Below, one piece after another: positions 27,831 through 37,208 of a stretch of DNA of 64,000 nt (position 1 is its first letter; each line of letters starts with the position of its first letter). Origin of the DNA: Torulaspora globosa (taxonomy: Eukaryota > Ascomycota > Saccharomycetes > Saccharomycetales > Saccharomycetaceae); NCBI RefSeq assembly GCF_014133895.1, contig NC_050730.1, forward strand, positions 682,001-746,000, written 5' to 3'. The position numbers and the translations under genes are program-made. Below the pieces are notes generated by a model that saw nothing but the letters and a program-made list of their open reading frames with translations, was not told the origin of the DNA and searched no databases.

Positions 27831-30800
27831 ATGCCACCAAAGAAGTTCACTAATCTAAACGATTTTTTGGATGAGCAACCGAAAGATCCAAATTACGTGG
27901 CATCGCCGTACGGAGGGTATTTCAAGAATCCCAACACGAATAATTACCAGCAGCAGCGGAGCTTGAATCAGCAGAAGCAGCAACAGCAGCGAAATTGGAA
28001 CCAACCGTACAACGGGCAGTATAACCAAGGCTATTCAGGAAATTACCAGAATTATCAAAACTACCAGAGTTATCAGAACTACAATGATTACAGTGGGTCC
28101 GGATCGTACGGATATCAGCAATCTGCAGTTACACCTGCTCAGAGCAACACGCCTACTCCATCATCGTCAACTACTTCGCTCACTTCTTTGAATAAGAATA
28201 TGGCCGACTTGCAGATGACGCCGATCTCTAGCTTTTTAGGCCAGATTCCGCAATGTGCGAAAATTTCGGACACTAAGAAAGTTATCGACTCGATCGTGGC
28301 AGAGTTCGAGAAGTCAACCTATTCTGGTAAAAGTATATCGGAATGGTCCATTCCGGATGTGTTGACTAGGTTTACAAAGCCAAAGAGTCCTACATTGGTC
28401 AGAGAGTCTGCCATGTTGTTAATCTCTAGATTGGCCCAAACGTTTGCAGACAGGCGTCCCCAGGAAGCGCACTTGCTGCCTCTCTTTGATTTTGCATTGG
28501 ACTCGATCGCTGACAAGGAAAACACTGTCAAGCGTGCAGCGCAACATGCCGTTGATTCTCTGCTAAACATTTACCCCGTCGAGTCGCTAACAAGCTCTGT
28601 GTTACCGATTGTCTTGCAATATTTGGCGTCTGGTGCCAAATGGCAGTCAAAGCTGGCTGCACTGGCAGTCGTGGACAGAATCAGAGAAGACGCTCCAAAT
28701 GATCTGCTGGAGCTAACCTTCAGAGATGCCGTGCCGGTCTTGACCGACGTCGCGACCGATTTCAAGCCGGAACTAGCAAAGCAGGGACACACCACTTTAT
28801 TGGATTTCGTTTCCATTTTGGACAACCTCGATTTGTCTCCGCGTTACAACCTTATCGTCGACACCTTGCAAAATCCTGCCAAGGTCCCACAATCGGTCAA
28901 AGCCCTTTCTGGTGTCACATTCGTCGCTGAAGTCACAGAGCCCGCTCTTTCGTTGCTGGTGCCAATTTTGAACAGGTCTCTAAACCTATCATCGTCCTCG
29001 CAAGAACAGCTGAGACAGACGGTGATTGTTGTGGAGAACTTGACCCGTTTAGTTAACAACCGCATTGAAATTGAGAGTTTCATCCCACTGTTGCTGCCGG
29101 GGATTGAAAAGGTCGTTAATACGGCCTCTTTGCCCGAGGTGCGTGAGCTGGCAGAAAAGGCTTTGAAAGTCTTGAAGGAAGACGACGAGGCTGCCAACAG
29201 CAGCGACTTCCCAGGTAGATTGACTTTTGCTCAAGGTAAGGAATTCTTTTTGCAGCATCTGTCGAATCTTCAGGATGAGTCAATGGGATGGCTGTCGCAA
29301 GATGATGAAGCAGTTGAATATCTCAGTAAATTACTGACTGTTGACGCAAACGTTAATGACTGGAAAAGACTTGAGGAATATTTGATATCAGTGCTAGGAG
29401 AAAGAAATGCCCAATTTGTTCAAGAAGAGTTCATCGACAATCTTAGAGCAGTATTCCATCAAGAAAAAAAATCTCATGACGAAAATGAGGGTATTGAAAT
29501 CGTGAACACTGATTTTTCATTGGCTTACGGGTCCAGAATGCTATTGAATAAGACAACTTTACGTCTTTTGAAAGGCCATAGATATGGTCTTTGTGGTAGA
29601 AATGGTGCTGGTAAGTCCACATTGATGAGATCGATTGCCAATGGTCAATTAGAAGGATTTCCCGATAAGGACACTTTGCGCACTTGTTTCGTCGAACATA
29701 AGTTGCAAGGCGAAGAAGGTGACCTTGACCTTGTTTCTTTCATTGCATTAGACGAGCAGCTAAGCAACACAACTCGCGAGGAAATCGCAGGCGCGCTCGA
29801 GTCTGTCGGTTTTGATGCATCCAGAAGGGCCCAAACAGTTGGATCATTATCGGGGGGTTGGAAAATGAAGCTAGAATTGGCTAGAGCCATGCTTCAAAAG
29901 GCCGATATTCTTCTACTGGACGAACCAACGAATCATCTTGATGTCGCCAATGTCAAATGGCTGGAGGATTACCTGTTAGAGCACACCAACATCACTTCGT
30001 TAATTGTATCGCACGACTCTGGTTTCCTAGACGCTGTTTGTACTGACATCATCCACTATGAGAACAGAAAATTGAAATACTATAAAGGGAATCTTGCAAA
30101 GTTTGTCGAGCAAAAGCCAGAAGCAAAAGCTTACTACACTCTATCAGATACAAACGCTCAGATGCGCTTTCCTCCCCCTGGTATTTTAACTGGTGTTAAA
30201 TCAAACACGAGGGCCGTCGCTAAGGTAAGCAATGTTACATTTACATATCCAGGCGCTACTAAGCCTTCTCTGATGGGTGCAACCTGCGCCTTATCTCTGT
30301 CGTCCAGAGTTGCTGTCTTGGGTCCCAATGGTGCTGGTAAATCCACTTTGATCAAGTTGCTGACTGGTGAGCTTGTACCTCAAGAGGGTGAAGTTCAAAA
30401 GCATCCAAACTTACGTATTGGTTATATCGCTCAACATGCTCTACAACACGTTAATGAGCATAAGGAGAAGACTGCTAACCAATATCTGCAGTGGCGTTAC
30501 CAGTTTGGTGATGACCGTGAAGTGCTACTGAAGGAATCAAGGAAAATATCGGAGGAAGACATGGAGATGATGCAGAAAGAAATTGATATTGGCGACGGTA
30601 GAGGAAAGAGGGCCATCGAAGCAATTGTTGGTAGACAAAAACTCAAGCGTTCTTTCCAATATGAAGTCAAATGGAAATGGTGGAAGCCAAAGTATAACTC
30701 TTGGGTTCCAAAAGATGTTCTGGTTGCTGAGGGTTTCGAGAAACTTGTCCAAAAGTTCGATGACCACGAAGCCTCGAGAGAAGGTTTAGGTTACCGTGAG

Positions 30801-31376
30801 TTGACCCCGTCCGTCATTTCAAAGCATTTTGAAGACGTCGGTCTTGATGCAGAAATTGCCAATCACACTCCTTTGGGCTCACTATCAGGTGGTCAATTGG
30901 TTAAAGTTGTTATTGCTGGTGCAATGTGGAATAACCCTCATCTATTAGTGCTAGATGAGCCTACTAACTATCTGGACAGAGATTCGTTAGGTGCTCTGGC
31001 GGTGGCCATTAGAGACTGGAGCGGTGGTGTTGTCATGATCTCCCACAACAACGAGTTCGTTGGAGCATTGTGTCCTGAACAATGGATCGTCGAGAATGGT
31101 GTACTAACACAAAAGGGTGTGAAGGATGTTGATCAATCTAGGTTTGAAGATGGTGGCAACACAAATGCGGTAGGGTTAAAATTGAAGGCCGCCTCGCCTT
31201 CGGTTGACAACGATGACTCACCTGCCAACATCAAAGTCAAAAAGAAAGTAAAGCGACTTACCAGAAACGAGAAGAAGGCTCAAGCCGAGCGTCGGCGTCT
31301 ACGTTACATCGAGTGGCTCTCTTCTCCAAAGGGGACGCCCAAGCCGGTCGACACAGATGACGAGGGGGAGGAATGA
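27831..31376 (+). CDS. NEW1: New1, ABCF translation factor with prion-like N-terminus
   Basis: An 1181-residue protein (S. cerevisiae 1196). Parts in order: a Gln/Asn/Tyr-rich prion-like region (~30-110) with tandem NYQ-type repeats, HEAT repeats (~130-450), ABC1 with Walker A GRNGAGKST (G589-T597) and signature LSGGW, ABC2 with Walker A GPNGAGKST (G831 onward) and signature LSGGQ, and a chromodomain-like insert (~940-990: YEVKWKWWKP). The C-terminus is basic. New1 is a ribosome-binding relative of eEF3 that aids termination and recycling, notably at C-terminal Lys/Arg codons. The codons of the ABC part are strongly biased, unlike the N-terminus. Confidence 0.96.
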   Translation: MPPKKFTNLNDFLDEQPKDPNYVASPYGGYFKNPNTNNYQQQRSLNQQKQQQQRNWNQPYNGQYNQGYSGNYQNYQNYQSYQNYNDYSGSGSYGYQQSAVTPAQSNTPTPSSSTTSLTSLNKNMADLQMTPISSFLGQIPQCAKISDTKKVIDSIVAEFEKSTYSGKSISEWSIPDVLTRFTKPKSPTLVRESAMLLISRLAQTFADRRPQEAHLLPLFDFALDSIADKENTVKRAAQHAVDSLLNIYPVESLTSSVLPIVLQYLASGAKWQSKLAALAVVDRIREDAPNDLLELTFRDAVPVLTDVATDFKPELAKQGHTTLLDFVSILDNLDLSPRYNLIVDTLQNPAKVPQSVKALSGVTFVAEVTEPALSLLVPILNRSLNLSSSSQEQLRQTVIVVENLTRLVNNRIEIESFIPLLLPGIEKVVNTASLPEVRELAEKALKVLKEDDEAANSSDFPGRLTFAQGKEFFLQHLSNLQDESMGWLSQDDEAVEYLSKLLTVDANVNDWKRLEEYLISVLGERNAQFVQEEFIDNLRAVFHQEKKSHDENEGIEIVNTDFSLAYGSRMLLNKTTLRLLKGHRYGLCGRNGAGKSTLMRSIANGQLEGFPDKDTLRTCFVEHKLQGEEGDLDLVSFIALDEQLSNTTREEIAGALESVGFDASRRAQTVGSLSGGWKMKLELARAMLQKADILLLDEPTNHLDVANVKWLEDYLLEHTNITSLIVSHDSGFLDAVCTDIIHYENRKLKYYKGNLAKFVEQKPEAKAYYTLSDTNAQMRFPPPGILTGVKSNTRAVAKVSNVTFTYPGATKPSLMGATCALSLSSRVAVLGPNGAGKSTLIKLLTGELVPQEGEVQKHPNLRIGYIAQHALQHVNEHKEKTANQYLQWRYQFGDDREVLLKESRKISEEDMEMMQKEIDIGDGRGKRAIEAIVGRQKLKRSFQYEVKWKWWKPKYNSWVPKDVLVAEGFEKLVQKFDDHEASREGLGYRELTPSVISKHFEDVGLDAEIANHTPLGSLSGGQLVKVVIAGAMWNNPHLLVLDEPTNYLDRDSLGALAVAIRDWSGGVVMISHNNEFVGALCPEQWIVENGVLTQKGVKDVDQSRFEDGGNTNAVGLKLKAASPSVDNDDSPANIKVKKKVKRLTRNEKKAQAERRRLRYIEWLSSPKGTPKPVDTDDEGEE

Positions 31377-31512
31377 TAAATTGAAAGATCTGCTGGCTCA
31401 AGCTTATAGAGATTCGTTTATAAAAGTGTAACATAGAAAACCATTTTGAATGACTTCACCGCACCCGCCATCAATTGATCGCTTTGAGTACTCGTACCTG
31501 GAATGGCACACC

Positions 31513-32367
31513 TTATGCTTTAAAGGCATTAGAAATACTCTCCTCGTCCTCCGCTGAGATGGGTTCCCCATTAAGTTCTTTAATTGTGCGAGCGTTCAAG
31601 GATTCCAAGAACGCTTGATGATCCTTAGTACCCAAGATACTGACGGTGTTGAAGCCCAAGCCAAAATGCGGATACGATCCGATCTTGATCTCCCTGGATA
31701 TTTTATTTGCCTCTTCCTGCAGATTTCTGAGATACCCAGAAATCTGAGATTCCGTCAAGGCAGTCCTTATAAAGAAGCGAACGTACTGATGCTTATCCGC
31801 TGTAAGACCGTATATTTTCCTCAGCGTTGGAGTGAATTCTTTCAACATTCTAGTGAAAAGTTGAGGAATACCTGGTAAAACGTAGACTTTATGGTCAATC
31901 GAGCATATTGGGACCCAGAGATCGTCAGATATATAATAGTTCTTGACCTGCGGGCCATGTGGCAGAGTCGCCATTCGATAAAAATCCTTCAAAGCCGCCG
32001 TATCCAGTCTTGCCTCGGGCTTGGAAAGTCTTTGCATTTGCCTCTTGCACTCTTCATCAACCCTGGTGACAAGATTGAAGCTCTTGGCGACCGATTCATA
32101 CGTGATATCGTCGTGCGTAGGACCTATACCGCCAGAAGTGACGATGAATTGGTGATTCTTGCGCAACCTCTGCAAAGTCTCCACTATCTGAGATTCCTCG
32201 TCACCTATAGTAACGATTTCATTTAGCCTTATTCCTTGGTCGTAACAATACTTGGCAAAAAACTTCGAGTTGGTATCAACGATCTTACCATTCAGGACCT
32301 CGTCACCTATTATCACACATGCTGCATTGATTTTCGACATTGCCAGTGAAGATCTGGACCTGAGCAT
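31513..32367 (-). CDS. YMR178W: YMR178W-like protein, molybdopterin-binding (MoCF/CinA-type) fold
   Basis: A 284-residue protein with the MoaB/CinA-like domain: [17 protein letters not shown] near the N-terminus and [20 protein letters not shown] (~80-99), the GGxGP-TxDD pocket. S. cerevisiae YMR178W is 274 aa. Using M10 (ATG at 32340) would give 275 residues, so the first nine residues are doubtful. S. cerevisiae lacks molybdenum cofactor, so the activity is probably a nucleotide or metabolite-repair pyrophosphatase type rather than MoCo synthesis; this is inference. Order and strand beside SPT21 and MMT1 match chr XIII. Confidence 0.9.
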   Translation of the reverse strand: MLRSRSSLAMSKINAACVIIGDEVLNGKIVDTNSKFFAKYCYDQGIRLNEIVTIGDEESQIVETLQRLRKNHQFIVTSGGIGPTHDDITYESVAKSFNLVTRVDEECKRQMQRLSKPEARLDTAALKDFYRMATLPHGPQVKNYYISDDLWVPICSIDHKVYVLPGIPQLFTRMLKEFTPTLRKIYGLTADKHQYVRFFIRTALTESQISGYLRNLQEEANKISREIKIGSYPHFGLGFNTVSILGTKDHQAFLESLNARTIKELNGEPISAEDEESISNAFKA

Positions 32368-33046
32368 TGAAGTTATCTGTATGTTGCTGTGCTTGCAAGA
32401 ACTCTCGGTCCCTTTCTATCCGATAGAACATGCTCAAGTAGCAGCAACACGTGAAGAATGGATCCCATCGAGTGAGAGCGACCAGTTTGAACTCACAATT
32501 GCGGTCAACATGGTGCAGCTGGCTGCCTCGGGCGTGAGCTTAGTCCAGAACTCGATGTGGCAATCCTAACTCTCGAACTCAAGCCGCAGTTTTATGGCGA
32601 TAGCAAGACAGAAAGAGGAGCGTGTCGCATTGATGGCAACTTTGTTGGTAGACCACGATTAGTGTCGCAAGCGATGTTCAATCTGAAATTGCCAAGAAGA
32701 GGCCCGAAACAACGTCAGAGAACGCGAAAGACGCGCATACAACTGTCTAAGAAGCGGGAGGCCCAACCACACAGGACGGCAACTGGAAGCTGGAGATCTC
32801 AAGACTCATCTGAAGCTTCAAGTTGAGTGCTGGCCCGTCAAACTGCAACTATCACGTTTCACGAACTTTTTTCACTAGCAGCATCAAGAGTTTACCAGAA
32901 GCTACTTGAGCAGCATCGCTTATGGTTTATTCTATGCTAGCATATTCGTTTCCTTCAACGATCTGTATATTTTCAGGTCGCAGAGCTGGCTGGTTGGTGC
33001 AGATATCCAAGGGAAGCTGGAAATTTGTTGCAGAAATAGGTGAAAA
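32368..33046. other. Divergent promoter, YMR178W / CHP1
   Basis: About 680 bp without a supported gene. An 89-codon ORF at 32557-32826 starts with GTG and is Arg/Lys/Gln-rich without a recognisable domain; I do not count it. GAAGCTTCAAG near 32813 resembles a minimal heat-shock element (GAAnnTTC). Confidence 0.4.
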
Positions 33047-33487
33047 ATGAGTACTTTCAACGCTGAGACCGCTGAAAATCTGGAAGATATTGAGAAACAG
33101 TTTGCTGTTGTCGCTGTTGAGCAAGCTGAGACCTACTGGAGTCTACTTTCAAAGGTGCCTGGATCCAAGCTGCGCTTGACTAAGTATGACGACGAGATTT
33201 ATGAGTCCTTCATGGAGATGTTCCCAGAGTACCAAGACGTTGAACGGTTGAAGAAATTCACTGAGGATGAGCTGAAAACGAAGGAGGCCAAGGAGAAGTG
33301 GAGAAAATACTGTGCGTTATTCGAAAAGAAAATCGAGGACTACAACTTTGGTACGCTGCTGAGAACCGATGCCGGCGCTGAATATGGTCAGTTCACGACT
33401 TGCTTCGTCGTCAGGATCCAGTTTTACGCTTTTGAAGTCGCTAGAAACAAGCATGGTTTAAACGACTGGGCTGCAGGTCATAAATGA
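33047..33487 (+). CDS. CHP1: Chp1 (YPL225W), eEF1A chaperone, PBDC1 family
   Basis: A 146-residue protein of the same length as YPL225W (146 aa). Conserved features are MSTFNAETAENLEDIEKQFAVVAVEQAETYW (N-terminal helices, residues 1-31, indicated here by its ends), the KYDDEIYESFMEMFPEY block and the C-terminal GQFTTCFVVRIQFYAFEVARNK (~115-136). The human homologue is PBDC1. The yeast protein acts co-translationally at the ribosome to help fold the GTPase domain of eEF1A. It lies between YMR178W and MMT1, as expected for the unduplicated arrangement. Confidence 0.95.
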   Translation: MSTFNAETAENLEDIEKQFAVVAVEQAETYWSLLSKVPGSKLRLTKYDDEIYESFMEMFPEYQDVERLKKFTEDELKTKEAKEKWRKYCALFEKKIEDYNFGTLLRTDAGAEYGQFTTCFVVRIQFYAFEVARNKHGLNDWAAGHK

Positions 33488-33659
33488 GTCGTTAGTCGGC
33501 ATGTTTTGTATATTAATCAAGGAAAAGGCTGTATGTTACTGGAAACGTAAGGAAAATGGTTGCAATGCCATGTCCGTATATCTGCTGTATAGTTCATACA
33601 TTTGTCTTTCATACAAATTTCTCGTGGGATTCGTGTCAATGGGGCTCATAGCGCCCTCT

Positions 33660-35141
33660 TCAGTGCTTGTGCGTCTCACTCGATGTTGAGTGCGAATGAT
33701 GGTGACCGCTTGGAGCCTGCTGGTCCTCTGGAGAGTCGTCCTCTTCAGTAGCTTCCTCAACAAACTCGATATGTAACCTCCTTAATGCAGGAATGTCCCT
33801 GTACAGTATCGTCCGTAAGTGATCGCTAACAATTTCGAACTCTTTGATATCAAGTACATTGTCCCACCTTTGCAAGGGGGTCTCTAGAACCACATTGGCC
33901 CGCAGATTGGGCCCGGAGGGCAGAACCGTTAGATCCTTAATTGCGTAAGGGCGGCCGGCATTATTGTTCGAGACGAGTTTTCCAAGCGCATCGTTAATTG
34001 CACTTTCCACTTCCAGATAGCGGTCATCGTCCCTTGGCAGAGACTGGTCGGCTAATTCTCTCAGTGCGCTCAACATACCTTCACCGCCAGCTTTGATGAC
34101 AAGCCCTGAGACTATTAGGCCACCAAATGCGTCGAGCGACTGGATGTTGAAAAAATAGCCAGAAGTAATCGTCACTAAAGCCACTAGGGACGTCAGCGAG
34201 TCTATCCGATGGTGCCAGGCATTGGCCATAAGAACGTTCGAGTTCGTTTGAACCGCTATCTTTTTTGTCGCTTGAAATATCCACTCCTTGACAACGATAG
34301 AAGCGCCAGCTATCCATGCTGCGTTCACGTTAGTAACCTCTTTGGTGATAGAGTGCGAATGAGAATGTGACTCACCGATGTACGTCGCCAAGGTCTCTAT
34401 CACTGTATGCGGAACGATAGGACCCACGATCGCACATAAGGATGTCCATCCAATAGATAAACCCGCTGTAGCCAGTATCGTCGAAACCGCCAAGGAGCCA
34501 ACGGTTTCGATCTTCCCGTAGCCAAACGGATAATCAGACGTCGGTTTGTTCGACGCCAGTCCAACCGAGAATAAGGTTAGGAAATCTGAGACCATATCGC
34601 TGACAGCGTGGACCGCGTCTGCCATCAGAGCCTGCGAATGGAAGATAAAACCACCAGCGAACTTGCCCAGCGCAAGCCCAACATTTATGGCAAGGCCTAT
34701 CCACGTTATCCGAACCCCAGGATTTCTCTTGACTTGCTCCTTGCTCATGACCAGCATGGGATTGATCGCCATGTGAGAGTGCGAGTGCGAATGGGATTGA
34801 GAGTGGGAATGTGAATGTGAATGCGAACTTGAATGTTTTTCAGGCTGCTGCTGCTGCTGCAATTGAGCCTGCTGAGCCTTCCGATGACGCATTGATCCCA
34901 ATATCATTGAATCGTTCTCCTCCGTCTCAGACTGGCGCAAATGAACATGGTCGTGCGAGTGATCCTCACAAGACGGCGCAAACCGTTGCTTCAGCTCCTT
35001 CTCAGCAGCTCTCTCAGAATCAGATACATTCAGAACTCGTCCAGCATGCAGGCGACTGAAACCCGTCACTCGAACCAAACGACAGTGGAAAGCGATTGCA
35101 CCAGACAGTGCTCGATTCCCCATGAAGCTCACTCTTATCAT
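33660..35141 (-). CDS. MMT1: Mitochondrial CDF metal transporter Mmt1/Mmt2
   Basis: A 493-residue cation diffusion facilitator. The frame is open to a GTG at 35219; the first ATG, at 35141, begins MIRVSFMGNRALSG, a basic, hydroxylated mitochondrial presequence. A His/Ser tract (~110-130, alternating HS) precedes the transport domain, with metal-binding HAVSD and HHRID helices and five or six predicted membrane segments. A second His-rich tail (GHHHSHS) ends the protein. Mmt1 and Mmt2 are thought to export iron from mitochondria; one gene here represents both duplicates (YMR177W, YPL224C). Confidence 0.93.
   Translation of the reverse strand: MIRVSFMGNRALSGAIAFHCRLVRVTGFSRLHAGRVLNVSDSERAAEKELKQRFAPSCEDHSHDHVHLRQSETEENDSMILGSMRHRKAQQAQLQQQQQPEKHSSSHSHSHSHSQSHSHSHSHMAINPMLVMSKEQVKRNPGVRITWIGLAINVGLALGKFAGGFIFHSQALMADAVHAVSDMVSDFLTLFSVGLASNKPTSDYPFGYGKIETVGSLAVSTILATAGLSIGWTSLCAIVGPIVPHTVIETLATYIGESHSHSHSITKEVTNVNAAWIAGASIVVKEWIFQATKKIAVQTNSNVLMANAWHHRIDSLTSLVALVTITSGYFFNIQSLDAFGGLIVSGLVIKAGGEGMLSALRELADQSLPRDDDRYLEVESAINDALGKLVSNNNAGRPYAIKDLTVLPSGPNLRANVVLETPLQRWDNVLDIKEFEIVSDHLRTILYRDIPALRRLHIEFVEEATEEDDSPEDQQAPSGHHHSHSTSSETHKH
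34768..34836 (-). repeat. Hexanucleotide-like repeat coding for alternating His-Ser in MMT1
   Basis: Plus-strand runs of GAGTGCGAGTGCGAATG-type units, each six bases encoding Ser-His on the minus strand. This is an in-frame low-complexity tract in the metal-binding region of MMT1. Confidence 0.75.
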
Positions 35142-35553
35142 GCTTGATACCACGACTAAACTGATCAATTGCCTGTGTATCTCTAGAAACACATCATAGT
35201 CGGTTTTGTTCAGCAACACTCATAGACGGTCCTTACGTAAAGTTGCACCCCAGGAAGATACAAACGACACACACACAACCAAATGCAAGATGTCCGAACG
35301 ACACCGGGATCGACTGCGGGACGAATGGTAGCTATATAAGATCCGACCGGCTGTGATTCTGCTCGAGTTTAACCTCCGGAGAGCCCTCCGCCCGAAAGCA
35401 AGACAGTAATGGCCACGCAAAGCAGCCTGACACTTGCAGGTCGAATATACTTTAACTGCTTGTTACTTAACTAGGGCAAAACTGCACATGGATATAAATC
35501 ACCATCTAATGGTCTCGATCATATAAACGTAAAAAACCTTAACATGGCCCAGC

Positions 35554-36060
35554 TCACCAGTTTCCGCCTCCTCTGTCGGAACCCATCATTTCTTCGTTAC
35601 CAGAGCCCCTGCCAGAGCCCATGCCGGTACCAGAGCTGTACGATCCCGATTGCTCGGCGTTGTAGGAGCCGGACTGCTGGCTCCAGTCCTTGGCCATACC
35701 TCTACGGGCTTGCTGGCCCTGGCCTGAAGTGAAAGTGTCGGCGTCGGCCTCCTCCATCATGTCACGGTCACCTCCAAGGTTGGTCTCGGCACGAGACGAG
35801 TCTCTGTCGCGGCCCGTGTTGCCGGAGTGCATGTAAGCACCGGTGTCTTCCGAGGGCACGCCTTCGTACCCTTGACTGGTGCCCGAGTAGAGTTCGCTGC
35901 GGTCAGATTCCTCCTGCTTGCGGCGGGTTCCCTGTCTGATGCCTCTGTGATGCTCAGTGACGCCCTCGCCCTGCTCGAAGCCCTCGTTGTCGCGATCGTC
36001 GCGATCGTGGTGGTCGTCGCCTTCTAGCTTCTCCTTAAACTTGTTCAATAGATTTGCCAT
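35554..36060 (-). CDS. GRE1: Gre1/Sip18-type hydrophilin
   Basis: A 168-residue, very hydrophilic Gly/Asp/Ser/Gln-rich protein, the same length as S. cerevisiae Gre1 (168 aa). It shares the start MANLLNKFKEKLEGDDHHD (S. cerevisiae MSNLLNKF), the DADTFTSGQGQQ block and a Gly-rich end closing in GNW. Gre1 and Sip18 are desiccation- and osmostress-induced hydrophilins that protect proteins during drying. It lies beside MMT1 and PAI3, as GRE1 and SIP18 do beside MMT2 and MMT1. One gene represents both duplicates. Confidence 0.9.
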   Translation of the reverse strand: MANLLNKFKEKLEGDDHHDRDDRDNEGFEQGEGVTEHHRGIRQGTRRKQEESDRSELYSGTSQGYEGVPSEDTGAYMHSGNTGRDRDSSRAETNLGGDRDMMEEADADTFTSGQGQQARRGMAKDWSQQSGSYNAEQSGSYSSGTGMGSGRGSGNEEMMGSDRGGGNW

Positions 36061-36647
36061 TTTCTGCTGTGATGGTTACCTTCTTACAGGTCTGATAGCA
36101 CCACTGGGATGAAGCCTAACCTTATATATGCCGATTTGACGATCAAGGGTCGGTCGATCTATTGCTACCTGGCTCGCACCCTTCAACCTTGTACAACCAG
36201 ACAAAAAGTAAAACAGGGCCGACCAATTGCTCGTAGTGTCCACTATTATGCTCATCCAGACCTACTGCCTTGTACTGTCTTTCCTTTTCCTTCAACCGTA
36301 ATGTCTTTTGCTCTCTGGAGCCAACACGAGCTGCCAACTAGCAAGTGTCAAGGGACGTCACGGCAGGAGAATCCAGCATCGAAGTTCCGTTACTCGAATT
36401 AGCTCGACCTCGTTCATCGTTCAGTTCCATAGCAAGAGACTCTTCTTGTTATACTCGAAGCAAAGAGCAAAAAAAAATGCCTGAACCACATTGATTCATC
36501 CAGTAATCTTGGGGCTTGATGGACTGTGGTGCTAAACGAACTCCGATCACGGCTGGGACCATTTGCTCTTCACCTGTAGCTTATATATAGGTCGAGAACT
36601 GGGGCTTAGCGGATTGGCTTCACTGGAGGGCAGCAGGATACGTCAGA
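36061..36647. promoter_or_regulatory. Divergent stress promoter, GRE1 / PAI3
   Basis: A 587-bp gap without a gene. Toward GRE1 a minus-strand TATA lies near 36119-36126. GGGACGTCAC at 36353-36362 contains the ACGTCA half of a CRE, the Sko1/Aca1-type site used in Hog1-controlled genes. Toward PAI3, TATATATA lies near 36582-36589, about 60 bp before its ATG. Motif readings only. Confidence 0.45.
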
Positions 36648-36869
36648 ATGTCAGACTTCTTTAAACAGGCCAAGGACAAGCTCACTGGCGACACCAATGT
36701 TGCCAACGAGCATCTGAAGAAGCTTTCGTCAAAGTACCAGCCCACCGCCGAAGAGCAACTCCAGACGAGGGAGCGCAACGAGCAGGCATATAGCACTTTG
36801 ATAGGAGCTGGGCAGAAACACAAGGATGCCAGCAACGAAAGGGGATCGAACCAAGTGCGGCTTCAATAG
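36648..36869 (+). CDS. PAI3: Proteinase A inhibitor Pai3 (IA3)
   Basis: A 73-residue unstructured, charged protein (S. cerevisiae 68). The N-terminal half MSDFFKQAKDKLTGDTNVANEHLKK has the pattern of the IA3 segment that becomes a helix in the active site of vacuolar proteinase A; the tail holds AYSTLIGAGQKHKD, matching the family end around GAGHKK. It is a cytosolic inhibitor specific for Pep4. Position next to DDR48 agrees with S. cerevisiae (YMR174C beside YMR173W). Confidence 0.88.
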   Translation: MSDFFKQAKDKLTGDTNVANEHLKKLSSKYQPTAEEQLQTRERNEQAYSTLIGAGQKHKDASNERGSNQVRLQ

Positions 36870-37208
36870 TTGCAGATCGCAAGACAAGCGTGGAACGGGT
36901 TAATAATATAACATTTTATTGTATCGTGCAGAGCGAATGCCAAGATATTATCGTTTTTTACCACCGTAGTGGGCTGAGGGATTGAGCCTCGATGGGTTGC
37001 TTGTTGAGCCCACGAGGACGGTCTAATACCTTTTGGTGCCCCCCCTGGAGCTTGAAGAATGTAGCTAGGTCCGATAACGAAGATGTATCTGTTTCTGGCT
37101 TGGGAGAAACCATATGGAGAAGTAATCAAAACTCAACATAAAAATGTATATATATAGGGAACGGAGGAGATCGTATGGCGGGAAACGCATTGCTCGGTAG
37201 AAGGCCAA
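36870..37208. other. Convergent 3' region, PAI3 / DDR48
   Basis: A 339-bp gap without a gene. GTGGGCT (36969-36975) and AGCCCAC (37017-37023) form a 7-bp inverted repeat around a 41-base loop that itself contains a small GAGG/CCTC hairpin. It may be a 3' UTR structure or chance. Confidence 0.35.

Noticed and set aside
32557..32826. 89-codon ORF upstream of CHP1
   Set aside because: Starts with GTG, basic low-complexity sequence, lies in a divergent promoter.
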